A stretch of DNA of 64,000 nucleotides from Fluviicoccus keumensis (GTDB lineage Bacteria > Pseudomonadota > Gammaproteobacteria > Pseudomonadales > Moraxellaceae), in the NCBI RefSeq assembly GCF_004217445.1, contig NZ_SHKX01000013.1, forward strand, positions 186,001 to 250,000, given 5' to 3'. The notes beneath the pieces are model-generated. The model was not told where the DNA came from, did not search any database, and saw only the letters and a program-made list of their open reading frames with translations. The stretch's first letter is position 1. Each line of letters begins with the position of its first letter. Positions 9,119-18,833 of this stretch are shown here, in pieces. Made by a program: the position numbers and the translations under genes.

Positions 9119-9751
9119 ATGACCCGTGTTGCTGTTCTTGACTATGGCATGGGCAACCTGCACTCGGTGGCGAAGGCGCTGGAGCATGTCGGCGCCTCGG
9201 AAGTGATCATCACCCATGACCCGGCCAAGGTGCGCGCCGCCGACCGCGTGGTCTTCCCCGGCGTCGGCGCCATGCGCGACTGCATGGCGGGCATGAAGGC
9301 GGTGGGCGTGGATGCGGAAGTGCGCGAAGCCGCACTGCAAAAGCCGGTACTGGCCATTTGCGTCGGCATGCAGGCGCTGCTCGACCGCTCCGAGGAGAAC
9401 GGCGGCGTCGACTGCCTGGGCATGTTTGCCGGTCAGGTGAAGTTCTTTGGCAACGACCTGGTGGAAAACGGCGAGCGCCTGAAGGTGCCGCACATGGGCT
9501 GGAACAACGTCAACCAGACCATCGAGCACCCGCTGTGGGCCGACATCCCGCAGGACAGCCGCTTCTACTTCGTGCACAGCTATTACGTGGCGGTGGAAGA
9601 CGACAGCCTGGTCGCCGGGCGCAGCCATTACGGCCTCGACTTCACCACCGCCATCAGCCGCGACAACCTCTTCGCCGTGCAGTTCCACCCGGAAAAAAGC
9701 CAGAAGTGGGGCCTGCAGCTGCTGAAGAATTTTGTGGGCTGGAAGGCCTGA
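9119..9751 (+). CDS. hisH: Imidazole glycerol phosphate synthase glutaminase subunit
   Basis: Class I glutamine amidotransferase that feeds ammonia to HisF. The 210-residue protein has VVFPGVGAM (oxyanion region), the nucleophile Cys in [12 protein letters not shown] near residue 81, and the His/Glu pair in QFHPEKSQ near 192-194. HSYYV is the family-typical motif before it. Its ATG abuts the hisB stop (zero gap), implying translational coupling. Confidence 0.97.
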   Translation: MTRVAVLDYGMGNLHSVAKALEHVGASEVIITHDPAKVRAADRVVFPGVGAMRDCMAGMKAVGVDAEVREAALQKPVLAICVGMQALLDRSEENGGVDCLGMFAGQVKFFGNDLVENGERLKVPHMGWNNVNQTIEHPLWADIPQDSRFYFVHSYYVAVEDDSLVAGRSHYGLDFTTAISRDNLFAVQFHPEKSQKWGLQLLKNFVGWKA

Positions 9752-9776
9752 TTACCTGAATTATTGCGAGACAACC

Positions 9777-10508
9777 ATGCTGATCATCCCCGCCATTGAC
9801 CTCAAGGACGGCAAGTGCGTCCGCCTGAAACAGGGCCGCATGGAGGACGACACCGTCTTCTCCGACGACCCCGTCAGCATGGGCAGCCACTGGGTGGCCC
9901 AGGGCGCGCGCCGCCTGCATCTGGTGGACCTGAACGGCGCGTTCGCCGGCACGCCCATCCACGGCGAGGTGGTGAAGGCCATCGCCAAGAAGCACCCCAG
10001 CCTGCCGATCCAGATCGGCGGCGGCATCCGTTCGCTGGACACCATTGAAGCCTATGTCAGCGCCGGAGTGACCTGGGCCATCATCGGCACCAAGGCGGTG
10101 AAGGATCCACAGTTCGTGATTGACGCCTGCAAGGCCTTCCACGGCCGCATCATCGTCGGCATCGACGCGAAGGACGGCTGGGTGGCTACCGACGGCTGGG
10201 CGGAAGTGTCGCAGGTGAAGGCCGAAGACCTGGCGAAGCAGTTCGCCGCCGCCGGGGTCAGCGCCATCGTCTACACCGACATCGCCCGCGACGGCATGAT
10301 GCAGGGTGTGAATGTGGAAGCCACCGCCGCCCTCGCCCGCGCCTGCGGCCTGCCGGTCATCGCTTCCGGCGGCGTCACCAACATCGACGACGTAAAGCGC
10401 CTGAAGACGGTGGCGGCGGACGGCATCATCGGCGCCATTACCGGCCGGGCGATCTATGAAGGCACCATCAACCTGGCGGAAGCGCAGGCGCTGGCGGACG
10501 CGGAGTAA
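9777..10508 (+). CDS. hisA: ProFAR isomerase
   Basis: Phosphoribosylformimino-5-aminoimidazole carboxamide ribotide isomerase, a (beta/alpha)8 barrel of 243 residues. [20 protein letters not shown] holds the N-terminal catalytic Asp8. The half-barrel phosphate motifs IGGGIRS (near 80) and ASGGVTN (near 200) and the second catalytic Asp in YTDIARDGM (near 168) are present. ATG 9777 is chosen because the protein begins exactly at the conserved first strand. 25 bp after hisH. Confidence 0.97.
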   Translation: MLIIPAIDLKDGKCVRLKQGRMEDDTVFSDDPVSMGSHWVAQGARRLHLVDLNGAFAGTPIHGEVVKAIAKKHPSLPIQIGGGIRSLDTIEAYVSAGVTWAIIGTKAVKDPQFVIDACKAFHGRIIVGIDAKDGWVATDGWAEVSQVKAEDLAKQFAAAGVSAIVYTDIARDGMMQGVNVEATAALARACGLPVIASGGVTNIDDVKRLKTVAADGIIGAITGRAIYEGTINLAEAQALADAE

Positions 10509-10511
10509 GCC

Positions 10512-11276
10512 ATGACCCTCGCCAAACGCATCATCCCCTGCCTGGACGTGGACAAAGGCCGTGTCGTCAAGGGCGTGAAATTCCTCGATATCCGCGACGC
10601 CGGCGACCCGGTGGAAATCGCCAAGCGCTATGACGCGCAGGGCGCGGACGAGATCACCTTCCTGGACATCACCGCCAGCCACGAGGGCCGCGACACCACG
10701 CTGAAGACGGTGGAGCGCATGGCCTCGGAAGTGTTCGTGCCGCTGACCGTCGGTGGCGGCATCCGCAAGCTGGAGGACATCCGCAACCTGCTCAACGCGG
10801 GCGCGGACAAGGTCAGCATCAATTCGGCGGCGGTCTACGACCCCGATTTCGTGCGGGCGGCGGCGGACAAATTCGGCTCGCAGTGCATCGTCGTGGCGAT
10901 TGACGCCAAGAAGGTGGCGGAAGGCCGCTGGGATATCTTTACCCACGGCGGCCGCAAGGACACCGGCATTGATGCGGTGGCCTGGGCGGCGAAGATGGCG
11001 GAATACGGCGCGGGCGAGATTTTGCTGACCAGCATGGACGCCGACGGCACCAAGGCCGGTTACGACCTGGGCGTGGTGCGCGCGGTGAGCGATGCGGTGA
11101 ACGTGCCGGTGATCGCGTCCGGCGGCGTCGGCAACCTCGACCATCTGGCCGACGGCATCCTCAAGGGTCACGCCGACGCGGTGCTGGCCGCCAGCATCTT
11201 CCACTTCGGAGAATACACTGTGCCGCAGGCCAAGGCGTATCTGGCCGGGAAAGGCATCGTGATGCGGGAAATCTGA
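10512..11276 (+). CDS. hisF: Imidazole glycerol phosphate synthase cyclase subunit
   Basis: Partner of HisH, joining ammonia to PRFAR and releasing AICAR and imidazole-glycerol phosphate. A barrel protein of 254 residues: [18 protein letters not shown] with catalytic Asp11, [39 protein letters not shown] with catalytic Asp near 131, and [12 protein letters not shown]. It starts 3 bp after hisA and ends the operon, converging on a GNAT gene 4 bp away. Confidence 0.97.
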   Translation: MTLAKRIIPCLDVDKGRVVKGVKFLDIRDAGDPVEIAKRYDAQGADEITFLDITASHEGRDTTLKTVERMASEVFVPLTVGGGIRKLEDIRNLLNAGADKVSINSAAVYDPDFVRAAADKFGSQCIVVAIDAKKVAEGRWDIFTHGGRKDTGIDAVAWAAKMAEYGAGEILLTSMDADGTKAGYDLGVVRAVSDAVNVPVIASGGVGNLDHLADGILKGHADAVLAASIFHFGEYTVPQAKAYLAGKGIVMREI

Positions 11277-11280
11277 GTTT

Positions 11281-11910
11281 CTACAGAGCTTGCGGGTCGC
11301 GCCACATCAGCCACAGCGTCGGCCCGTTCTTGATGCGGATTTCCTCCGTCACCCGGAAGCCGAAGCGCTCGTAAATCGGAATGTTGCTTGCCTTCGGCGT
11401 CTCCAGGAATGCGCCGACCTGCATCTGGTCGGCTACTTCCAGCACCGGCTTCATCAGCGCCGACGCCCTGCCCTGCCCCTGCACGTCCGGATCGGCCCCG
11501 ATCACCATCAGGTACCAGTGCGGCGTGTGCGGATGCCGCGACTGGATGTGATCCACCGCCCGCCAGCGCGACCAGAGATTCTTCAATCCCAGCACCTGCA
11601 CCCAGTCCGGGGCGAAGCGCAGTTGCTGCCATAACCCCAGTTCCCAACACCCCGGCGGCGCCCACAGCGCGGTGGCCTTCAGGTCTTCTGTCGTCCAGAC
11701 CTGCCCGTGCGGAAAGGCCAGGTGATCCAGATACGCGCCGAACAGCTGGCGGTAGCGCCGGTCGAAATGCCGGCCGCGATGGGTCAGCCAGGTGTACATC
11801 GGGTCGTCAGCGAAGGCGCGCACCAGCGTGTCGATCAGCGCTTCGCGATCGGCGGGCGTGGCTTGCCGGATGCTGACCGCCTTGGGCGGCCTGTCGTCAG
11901 GGCTTCGCAT
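11281..11910 (-). CDS. GNAT family N-acetyltransferase
   Basis: A 209-residue single GNAT domain: MVIGADPDVQGQGRASALMKPVLEVAD is motif A with the Q-G-Q-G-R-A acetyl-CoA loop, and LETPKASNIPIYERFGFRV is motif B. The arrangement (FADDPMYTWL near the start, TALWAPPG) is that of a large uncharacterised GNAT branch with unknown small-molecule or peptide substrates. Its first codons overlap the end of the S41 protease gene by 14 bp on the same strand, so the two are probably co-transcribed. Confidence 0.85.
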   Translation of the reverse strand: MRSPDDRPPKAVSIRQATPADREALIDTLVRAFADDPMYTWLTHRGRHFDRRYRQLFGAYLDHLAFPHGQVWTTEDLKATALWAPPGCWELGLWQQLRFAPDWVQVLGLKNLWSRWRAVDHIQSRHPHTPHWYLMVIGADPDVQGQGRASALMKPVLEVADQMQVGAFLETPKASNIPIYERFGFRVTEEIRIKNGPTLWLMWRDPQAL

Positions 11911-13471
11911 TCACGGGAGCCGAAGCCGGAACCGCAGCGGCAGGGACTGTGGCAGCGGCCGAAGGTTGCCAGAACAGCGCCCCTTTCAGCAGGTTCAGCG
12001 CGCCGTACATCACGAAATCACTTTCCGCCAATGGCTTCGGCGTGGCCTTGTCGGTCGGCTTGGCATCGCCGACGCCATCCACAACCTCCTCACTGTCAAC
12101 CGCCGGGGCGGCGGCAGGCGCGGGAGCCGGGGTTGGGGCCGATGCCGGACCAGGCTTCGCCTTGCGGGATTTCTTGCCGGAAACCGGCTTGGCCGCCGCC
12201 GGTTCCGCCGCCGGAGCAGCGGCTTCCGACGTTGGCGTCGCCGCCGGGGACGGCTTATCAACCGCCGCGCCATTGGGATTGGCCAGATGACCGACCAGAT
12301 CCGCTTCCTTGAAATTGTCGTTGGACGGAATCAGTGTGTGCTTGGCCGGTTCCAGCACCACGTCCGGACGGATGCCTTCCGCCTGGATGGAGCGGCCGCT
12401 GGGGGTGTAGTAGCGGGCCGTGGTCAGCTTGATGCCTTTCTTGTCGCTGATCGGCAATACCGTCTGCACCGAACCCTTGCCGAAGGTGGTCGTTCCGGCG
12501 ATCAGGGCGCGATGCTGGTCTTGCAGGGCGCCGGCCACAATCTCGGACGCCGAGGCCGAGCCGCCGTTGACCAGCACCACCAGCGGGATGCCGGGAATGA
12601 CCTGGCCATCCTGCGCCTCGTAGCGCTGGATCGACTCTTCCGTCCGGCCTTTGGTATAGACCACCAGCGCCTTGTCGAGAAAGGCGTCGGCAACGTCAAT
12701 GGCGGCGGGCAGGACGCCGCCGGGGTTGTTGCGCAGGTCCAGCACCAGGCCTTTCAGCGGAGAGGCCGTGTTGTTCTTGAGCTTGATCAGCTCCTTCACC
12801 AGGTCGCGGCCGGTCCGGGTCTGGAACTGGCTGATGCGGATGGCGGCGAAGCCGGGTTCCAGTTCGCGCACCTTGACGCTGGTGACTTCAATGCGGTTGC
12901 GGACGATGCTGACATCCCACGGGTCGCGGCCCTTGCGCTGCAGGGTCATGTGCAGCGGCTGGCCGATCGGGCCGCGCATCAGGTCCACCGCCTGGTTCAG
13001 GCTGAGACCTTTCACCAGTTTGCCTTCCAGCTTCAGGATGTAGTCCCCGGCTTGCACCCCGGCCTTGGCGGCGGGCGTGTCGTCAATCGGCGAAATCACC
13101 CGCAGCATGCCGTCATCCATGCCGATCTCGACGCCGATGCCGCCGAATTCGCCGGTGGTGGCGGCCTTCAGGTCGTCATAGTCGTTTTCATTGAGATAGG
13201 CGGAATGCGGGTCCAGCGCGGTCAGCATGCCGCGAATGGCATTCTCGAACATCGTGCGGTCGTCCACCGGCTCCACATAGCTGGCGCGGATGCGTTCAAA
13301 CACATCGACAAAGGTGCGGAGATCATCCAGCGGCAGGCTCGGGGCAGCCTCCGCCGCCGTGGCGGCGGCCGGCGTCGGGACGGGCGCGGCGGCGGTTTCA
13401 TCCCCGGCCATGGCGGCGCTATTGAAAGCCAGCAGGGCCAGCGCCAGGGCGCTCAGTTTCTTCATGGGCAT
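11897..13471 (-). CDS. S41 family carboxyl-terminal processing protease (CtpA-like)
   Basis: A 524-residue periplasmic serine protease that trims C-termini of envelope proteins. A signal peptide (KKLSALALALLAFNSAAMAGD) precedes a helical cap, a PDZ domain (GIGVEIGMDDGMLRVISP, AAKAGVQAGDYI) and the S41 core. The catalytic Ser lies in NGGSASASEIVAGAL, and the Lys in TTFGKGSVQTV. The last roughly 150 residues are an Ala/Pro/Lys-rich low-complexity tail, longer than in the E. coli-type family. Start ATG 13471 or 13465; both keep the signal peptide. It lies downstream of gpmI on the same strand, a common gammaproteobacterial order. Confidence 0.92.
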   Translation of the reverse strand: MPMKKLSALALALLAFNSAAMAGDETAAAPVPTPAAATAAEAAPSLPLDDLRTFVDVFERIRASYVEPVDDRTMFENAIRGMLTALDPHSAYLNENDYDDLKAATTGEFGGIGVEIGMDDGMLRVISPIDDTPAAKAGVQAGDYILKLEGKLVKGLSLNQAVDLMRGPIGQPLHMTLQRKGRDPWDVSIVRNRIEVTSVKVRELEPGFAAIRISQFQTRTGRDLVKELIKLKNNTASPLKGLVLDLRNNPGGVLPAAIDVADAFLDKALVVYTKGRTEESIQRYEAQDGQVIPGIPLVVLVNGGSASASEIVAGALQDQHRALIAGTTTFGKGSVQTVLPISDKKGIKLTTARYYTPSGRSIQAEGIRPDVVLEPAKHTLIPSNDNFKEADLVGHLANPNGAAVDKPSPAATPTSEAAAPAAEPAAAKPVSGKKSRKAKPGPASAPTPAPAPAAAPAVDSEEVVDGVGDAKPTDKATPKPLAESDFVMYGALNLLKGALFWQPSAAATVPAAAVPASAPVNAKP

Positions 13472-13580
13472 GGTGAAAATGCGATGGTTGGCAAAACGTG
13501 AGGGAGAGAGTAGCAGGCTTGCCCCGGCTGTTGGAATCACCGGTGCAAGCGCATGTAGGGTTATTGTTATTGATCGCCGC

Positions 13581-15119
13581 TCAGGCGGTTTGCACCAGCA
13601 CCTTGCCGGTCATTTCCGGCGGCACCGGCACGCCCATCAGCGTCAGCAGCGTCGGGGCGACATCGGAGAGCACGCCGCCGCCGCGAATGGTCGCCGGGCG
13701 CGTGCCGACGTACACGAACGGCACGAATTCGCAGGTATGCGCGGTATGCGGCTGATGGTTTTCATAGTCCACCATCTGCTCGACGTTGCCGTGGTCGGCG
13801 GTGATCAGCATCTCGCCGCCGGTCTCCTTCACGGCCTCGTACAGGCGGCCCAGGCAGACATCGAGCGCTTCCACCGCCTTCACCGCCGCTTCGAAGACGC
13901 CGGTATGACCGACCATGTCGCCGTTGGCGTAGTTGCAGACCAGTACATCGAACTCCCCGGACCGGATGGCGGCCACCAGCTTGTCGGTGACTTCGAAGGC
14001 GCTCATTTCCGGCTGCAGGTCGTAGGTGGCCACCTGCGGCGACGGCACCAGGATGCGCTGTTCGCCGGGATAAAGGTCTTCGCGGCCGCCGCTGAAGAAG
14101 AAGGTGACGTGCGCGTACTTTTCGGTTTCGGCGATGCGCAGCTGCGTCTTGCCCAGCGCCGCCAGGTATTCGCCCAGCGTGTTGTGCAGGCTTTCCGGCG
14201 CGTACGCGACCGGTGCCCGGATGCTGGCGGCATATTGCGTCAGCATCACCCAGTCGGCCAGCTGCGGGCGCACGGCGCGGGTGAAGCCGCTGAATTCCTC
14301 GTCGACAAAGGCGCGGGTGATTTCGCGGGCGCGGTCGGCGCGGAAATTCATGAACACCACGGCGTCACCGTCGGCGAGCACGGCGGGCGACTCGCCCTCG
14401 GCGGCAATGACGGTGGCCTTGACGAATTCATCGGTTTCGCCGACGGCATAGGCGGCGTCCAGACCGGCCATCGCCGTGGGCGCGGTGCGCACGGCCACGC
14501 CTTCGGTCAGCAGGCGGTAGGCCTGTTCGACGCGATCCCAGCGGTTGTCGCGGTCCATGGCGAAATAGCGGCCGATGATCGAGGCGACCCGGCCCTTGCC
14601 GGTGGCGCGCACGGCGGCTTCCATTTTCTGCAGCGAGGGCAGCGCGCTCTTGGGCGGCGTGTCGCGACCGTCAAGGAAGGCGTGCACATAGACGTGCTGC
14701 GCGCCGCGATCAACCGCCAGTTTCACCATGGCGTGCAGGTGGTCTTCATGGGAATGGACGCCGCCTTCGGACAGCAGGCCCAGCACGTGCACCGCCTTGC
14801 CCGCCGCCACCGCCTGGTCGACGGCGGCGGTGATCACCGGATTCCGGAAGAAGTCGCCGTCGCGGACGGCCTTGGTGATGCGGGTGAAATCCTGATAGAC
14901 GATGCGGCCCGCGCCCAGGTTCATGTGCCCCACTTCCGAATTGCCCATCTGCCCGTCGGGCAGGCCCACGTCTTCCCCGGAGCCGGAGATCAGCCCGTGC
15001 GGGTTCTCGGCAAGAATGCGGTTCCAGTGCGGCGTGCGGGCGGCCTTGATGGCATTGGAATCGGAGGCTTCACGATGGCCGAAGCCGTCAAGGATGATGA
15101 GGACGTGGGGTTTACGCAT
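13581..15119 (-). CDS. gpmI: 2,3-bisphosphoglycerate-independent phosphoglycerate mutase
   Basis: Glycolysis/gluconeogenesis: interconverts 3- and 2-phosphoglycerate through a phosphoserine and two Mn ions. 512 residues, the normal length. [11 protein letters not shown] has the first metal Asp; [18 protein letters not shown] carries the catalytic Ser near residue 61. [38 protein letters not shown] and [11 protein letters not shown] supply further metal ligands. It precedes the S41 protease on the same strand. Confidence 0.97.
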   Translation of the reverse strand: MRKPHVLIILDGFGHREASDSNAIKAARTPHWNRILAENPHGLISGSGEDVGLPDGQMGNSEVGHMNLGAGRIVYQDFTRITKAVRDGDFFRNPVITAAVDQAVAAGKAVHVLGLLSEGGVHSHEDHLHAMVKLAVDRGAQHVYVHAFLDGRDTPPKSALPSLQKMEAAVRATGKGRVASIIGRYFAMDRDNRWDRVEQAYRLLTEGVAVRTAPTAMAGLDAAYAVGETDEFVKATVIAAEGESPAVLADGDAVVFMNFRADRAREITRAFVDEEFSGFTRAVRPQLADWVMLTQYAASIRAPVAYAPESLHNTLGEYLAALGKTQLRIAETEKYAHVTFFFSGGREDLYPGEQRILVPSPQVATYDLQPEMSAFEVTDKLVAAIRSGEFDVLVCNYANGDMVGHTGVFEAAVKAVEALDVCLGRLYEAVKETGGEMLITADHGNVEQMVDYENHQPHTAHTCEFVPFVYVGTRPATIRGGGVLSDVAPTLLTLMGVPVPPEMTGKVLVQTA

Positions 15120-15327
15120 GGAAGGCCGGACTCGGTGCTGCGGAAAGAGGCGGGTATTTTAACAGCACTGGCGGCGAAAGATAAGAAATGGCGGGTTTTC
15201 GCGACGACAGGCCGCCCGTCCTTTCTAGGGGAAACCCTAATAGCTGGCCCGCAACGGGCTGTCTATGATCGGACGGACGGCCTCCCGCACCGGCAAATTC
15301 CAATAACAACAATGGAGTCACCGCCTC

Positions 15328-15450
15328 ATGTCCACCCTGCACCGTCTGCTGAAAAGCTTCAGCCACGACACCCGCCTCTTCCTGCTGGCGCTGGCCGCCG
15401 GTGACTGCCCGGAATCCTGGCGGTCGTCCGCCGATGAAAACCCGGACTGA
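15328..15450 (+). CDS. Possible small protein (40 aa)
   Basis: ATG 15328 follows a GGAG about 10 bases upstream and opens 40 codons with strong G/C at third positions, ending TGA 15448. The peptide begins MSTLHRLLKSFSHDTRLFLLALAA and is amphipathic to hydrophobic in the middle. I do not recognise it. It sits 180 bp ahead of the GTPase/roadblock cluster in the same direction, so it may be its leader gene or simply an unconserved ORF. Confidence 0.4.
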   Translation: MSTLHRLLKSFSHDTRLFLLALAAGDCPESWRSSADENPD

Positions 15451-15629
15451 CGCTTGATCAGGTTTTTGTCAAATGTCAATCCGGAAAGACCCTACTCAGC
15501 CTAGGGTTTCCCTGCCGGGCGAACAAGGGAATCCACGAATACTCGGACAGACCGCGAGACGATATTGTTTTCCCAACGAAAATTATAAAAAGCGCCCTGG
15601 TGCGCGGTTGGGAAACGAGGATCAGTTTC

Positions 15630-16379
15630 ATGACAAAGACGGTTCGCGTCATTGGTTGCGTGTCCAGCGAGACGCGTCAGCACCTCATCTTTCGTTCCAT
15701 GATCCGGGTTCTGAATCAGGGTTCGACTGCCAACCTGAAGCACCAGTGGTCATTCAGCGAAGTCGGCCCGTATGACGTCACCATTTTTGACCTGGACGAC
15801 GGCATCCATCCGGATCCGCTGCCTGCCTCCGGCGCGGAGGTTGTCGTCGCCTTCAGCACCCACCCCCACCGCCTGACCGACCGCCCTTTCAGCCTGTCGA
15901 AACCGATTCGCGGCAGTGAATTCCTGCAATTGCTGCAAGCGATCGAGGCCGCCTGTTTCGACAACCTGACCCACCCGGCAACGGCTGTCACCGCAACCGA
16001 AGCTGCGACACCCGCGCCCCGGCCCGCCGACGCGGCGATGCCGGACCCTGCGCCGCTGCTGAGCCTGCTGGCATGGCCGGACCTGCCGCAGCTGCCGGAC
16101 GATCAACTGCATCATGCCGCGCGCATCTGCGCCCTGCTGGCCGTCCGCCGCTGTTCGCCCGCCACCGTCAGCCGCTTTCTGGACATTGACCCCGTCATCG
16201 TCGACCAGGTGCTGCAGGCCATCGCCGCCTGCCCGCCGGTTGACGGCGTCGAGGTCCTGCACCGGCAGCAGGACGCCGCCGAAGCCGCCAATGTCATTCC
16301 GCTGCACGAGCAGACGCCGTCGGGCAAGCCGTCCTCATTCCTGTCAAAAATCTGGAACCGCCTGAAGGGAGCCGCCTGA
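15630..16379 (+). CDS. Unknown protein with a receiver-like N-terminal domain
   Basis: A 249-residue protein opening the GTPase cluster. The first about 120 residues follow the strand order of a response-regulator receiver: VRVIGCVSS (strand 1), YDVTIFDLDDG where the phospho-Asp strand would be, VVVAFST (strand 4) and FSLSKPIRGSEFLQLLQAIE where the conserved Lys-Pro sits. The acidic pocket after strand 1 is missing, so it is probably a pseudo-receiver. After a Pro/Ala linker, the C-terminal part (HHAARICALLAVRRCSPATVSRFLDIDP) looks like a small helical or winged-helix fold. ATG 15630 has GAGGAT upstream. Two bases separate it from the GTPase gene. Confidence 0.6.
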   Translation: MTKTVRVIGCVSSETRQHLIFRSMIRVLNQGSTANLKHQWSFSEVGPYDVTIFDLDDGIHPDPLPASGAEVVVAFSTHPHRLTDRPFSLSKPIRGSEFLQLLQAIEAACFDNLTHPATAVTATEAATPAPRPADAAMPDPAPLLSLLAWPDLPQLPDDQLHHAARICALLAVRRCSPATVSRFLDIDPVIVDQVLQAIAACPPVDGVEVLHRQQDAAEAANVIPLHEQTPSGKPSSFLSKIWNRLKGAA

Positions 16380-16381
16380 TC

Positions 16382-16954
16382 ATGGAATGGAGCATCCTGT
16401 TCATGGGCCCGGTTGGCGCGGGCAAGACCGAAGCGATCCGCTCGCTGTCCGATATCGACGTGCTGGATACCGATGTCGCCGCCACCGATGAAACGGCGCT
16501 GCTGAAGGAAAAGACCACTGTATCGATGGATGTGGGCGTGATGCACCTGGGCGGCGGCGACAAGCTGCGCCTGTACGGTGCGCCCGGCCAGGGACGCTTC
16601 GACTTCATGTGGGAAATCCTGATCGAGCACGCCAGGGGACTGGTGATCATGCTCAACCACGCCAATCCCGACCCCTTGCAGGACCTGGCCTTCTATACCG
16701 GCCGCCTGAAAGGGCTGCTGATGGGCAAGACGTTGCCGTTGGTAATCGGCGTCACCCACACCGACGAGCGGCCGGACACCTCGCTGGCGGTCTATCAGGA
16801 CTATCTGCGCCGGAACCCCGTGCCGTTCGCGGCGGGCAAGATTCCGCTGTTCCGGGTTGACGCCCGCCGCCGCCATGACGCCAGCGCGCTGATGGTGGCG
16901 CTGGCGGCGATGCTGGAAATGCACGAGCGGCTGGCGCAGCCGGTGCGCGCCTGA
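16382..16954 (+). CDS. Small Ras-like GTPase (COG2229 / MglA-like group)
   Basis: A 190-residue P-loop GTPase: GPVGAGKTE at residues 9-17 (G1), a switch I Thr in KEKTTVSMDVG (about 41-51), GAPGQGRFDFMW (about 65-76) in place of canonical DxxG (G3), and GVTHTDE (about 121-127) where NKxD (G4) normally lies. This pattern is that of prokaryotic GTPases usually encoded beside roadblock/LC7 proteins that act as their GAP or co-GAP, as in MglA/MglB polarity control. Three roadblock-like genes follow here. Its TGA overlaps the next ATG by one base. Confidence 0.8.
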   Translation: MEWSILFMGPVGAGKTEAIRSLSDIDVLDTDVAATDETALLKEKTTVSMDVGVMHLGGGDKLRLYGAPGQGRFDFMWEILIEHARGLVIMLNHANPDPLQDLAFYTGRLKGLLMGKTLPLVIGVTHTDERPDTSLAVYQDYLRRNPVPFAAGKIPLFRVDARRRHDASALMVALAAMLEMHERLAQPVRA

Positions 16955-18366
16955 TGGACGCCATCCTGACGCTGGAGGGTTTCGGCCTGGCCTACAACGA
17001 CCGCGTCGTGTTGCGGGCGATGGATCTGGCGGTGCCCGCGCGCGGCCTGACGGTGATCCTCGGCCCGTCCGGCACCGGCAAGTCGTCGCTGGTGCGCACC
17101 TTGGCGGGTTTCAACGACAACAACCCGGCGCTGCGCACCTGGGGCCGCGCGGAGTATCGCGGTCACGGCCCGGCCGACAAACCGGCGCTGGTAATGCAGA
17201 AGGCGGCGCTGATGGTGTCGTCGGTGCTGGAAAACCTGATCTCCGGCCTGGCCGACCGCTCGCGGCTGACCCGGCCGGAACAGCTGGGCCGCGTCACCGC
17301 CCTATGCCGCGAGCTGGATCAGGACTGGATCATCGAACGGCTTGACTGGCCGGTGGTGAAGCTGGACTTCCCCGAACAGCGGCTGGTGTCGATCCTGCGC
17401 GAAATCCTGGGCCGCCCCGCCCTGCTGATGCTGGACGAGCCGACGGCGACCATGAACGACGGCGACGCCGCGCGCGTCGGCCGCCTGATCCGCGCCGCCG
17501 CCACGCAACGGCCGGTGCTGCTGGTGTCGCACCATCTGGGGCAGGCGCGCGCGCTGGCCGAACATCTGGTGCTGATGGCCAGCGGCCAGGTACAGGAAAC
17601 CGGTGACGCCACTTCTTTTTTCCGCGCCCCATGCAGCCAGGCCGGGCAGCAATTTCTGGTCAGCGGATCGTGTGCGGAGGACGCCATGGATAGCCCTGAA
17701 CCTGAGGAAAGCCTGTCCTACGACAACGCCCCGGCCCGGCCGCCCGTAATCCCCGACCGCTCGCCCGTTCCCACCGCGAAAAGCCGCTTCATGGGGCCGC
17801 GCGGGTTTGTCTGGCTGATTCCGGGGCGGCTGGCGGGCACGCCCTGGCCGGGCATTGTCCATGACACCGACGACGACCTGGACGCGCTGCGCAATGTCGG
17901 CATCACCCGGTTGGTGTCGCTGACCGAAGTCCCCTTTGACCCGATCCAGGCCGGGCGCTTCGGCATCGCCTGCGCCAGCGAGCCGATTCCCGACATGCAC
18001 GCGCCTTCCCTGACCCAGGCGATCGCCATCTGCCGCGACATCGACGGCTGGATCGGCGAGGGCGACGCCGTTGCCCTGCACTGCCGCGCCGGACTGGGCC
18101 GCACCGGCACGCTGCTGGCCGCCTACTGGCTGTGGAGCGGCCACGGGGAATACAGCGCGCTGCACGCCATTGAATACGTGCGGCGGCTGGAGTCGGGAAT
18201 GATCCAGTCACAGGCGCAAGTCGATTTCCTCAGCGCCTTCGCCGACCTGCTGGCCAGCGGCCCCGAGGCCGCCGCGCTGCTTGCAACACCCCGAACGAGG
18301 CCGGGAGAAGCGCCTCTGACCACCCCCATAACCACAATACCTGGAGTTTCTTATGAGCAAGCTTGA
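16954..18366 (+). CDS. ABC-type ATPase fused to a dual-specificity phosphatase
   Basis: A 470-residue fusion. Residues about 1-225 are an ABC ATP-binding domain: Walker A GPSGTGKSS (about 38-46), Walker B LLMLDEPTA (about 158-166) and an H-loop SHHLGQ. The signature LSGGQ is replaced by FPEQRLVSILREIL, so the cassette is degenerate there. After a linker, about 290-450 form a tyrosine/dual-specificity phosphatase with the P-loop HCRAGLGRTG (Cys377, Arg383). There is no permease gene nearby, arguing against transport and for a regulatory role with the GTPase. It overlaps the next gene by 14 bp. Confidence 0.82.
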   Translation: MDAILTLEGFGLAYNDRVVLRAMDLAVPARGLTVILGPSGTGKSSLVRTLAGFNDNNPALRTWGRAEYRGHGPADKPALVMQKAALMVSSVLENLISGLADRSRLTRPEQLGRVTALCRELDQDWIIERLDWPVVKLDFPEQRLVSILREILGRPALLMLDEPTATMNDGDAARVGRLIRAAATQRPVLLVSHHLGQARALAEHLVLMASGQVQETGDATSFFRAPCSQAGQQFLVSGSCAEDAMDSPEPEESLSYDNAPARPPVIPDRSPVPTAKSRFMGPRGFVWLIPGRLAGTPWPGIVHDTDDDLDALRNVGITRLVSLTEVPFDPIQAGRFGIACASEPIPDMHAPSLTQAIAICRDIDGWIGEGDAVALHCRAGLGRTGTLLAAYWLWSGHGEYSALHAIEYVRRLESGMIQSQAQVDFLSAFADLLASGPEAAALLATPRTRPGEAPLTTPITTIPGVSYEQA

Positions 18367-18760
18367 TGACGCCCTGCAACGCGCCATGACCAGCGTTCCC
18401 GACTGTGTCGCCGCCGGTTTTGTCGATCTCAGTTCCGGCATGGTGCTCAGCATCAAGACCGTGGATTCGCACCCGTCGGAAGTGTTCGACTTCCTCGCGG
18501 CCGCGACCACCGACCTCTTTCAGGGCCCCAACGTCGTCGCCATCGAAAACATCTTCAAAAAGGCGCGCGGCCTGCCGGAATCCACCGAGCATCACTACTT
18601 CCAGGAAATCATCGTCAACAGCGACAACCTGATCCACGTCTTCATCCGCGGCAAGAAACAGCAGCAAGTGCTGTGCTTTGTCTGCCGCAAGGGCGCCAAC
18701 CTGGGCATGGTGCTGACCAAGGCCCGCGCCGGCATGCCCAGCGTAGAACAGGCGCTCTGA
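18353..18760 (+). CDS. Roadblock/LC7-like protein 1
   Basis: A 135-residue protein with the roadblock pattern: an N-terminal helix (LDDALQRAMTSVPDCVAAGFVD), a strand pair LSSGMVLSI, a central helix, and C-terminal strands IIVNSDNLIHVFIRG and QVLCFVCRKGANLGMVLT. Such dimers regulate or scaffold small GTPases. It has its own ribosome-binding site (CTGGAG) inside the end of the phosphatase fusion. The assignment is by fold pattern and context, less certain than for the second roadblock gene. Confidence 0.62.
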   Translation: MSKLDDALQRAMTSVPDCVAAGFVDLSSGMVLSIKTVDSHPSEVFDFLAAATTDLFQGPNVVAIENIFKKARGLPESTEHHYFQEIIVNSDNLIHVFIRGKKQQQVLCFVCRKGANLGMVLTKARAGMPSVEQAL

Positions 18761-18833
18761 CCGGTAAACCGGCGTAATCCCCGGCGGCCGCCCGCCGCCG
18801 GGCTTCAGGACGAAGCACACGAGGCACGCAACC

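Noticed and set aside
13290..15404. 704-codon plus-strand frame opposite gpmI
   Set aside because: Antisense shadow of gpmI and the protease gene; no start signal or domain.
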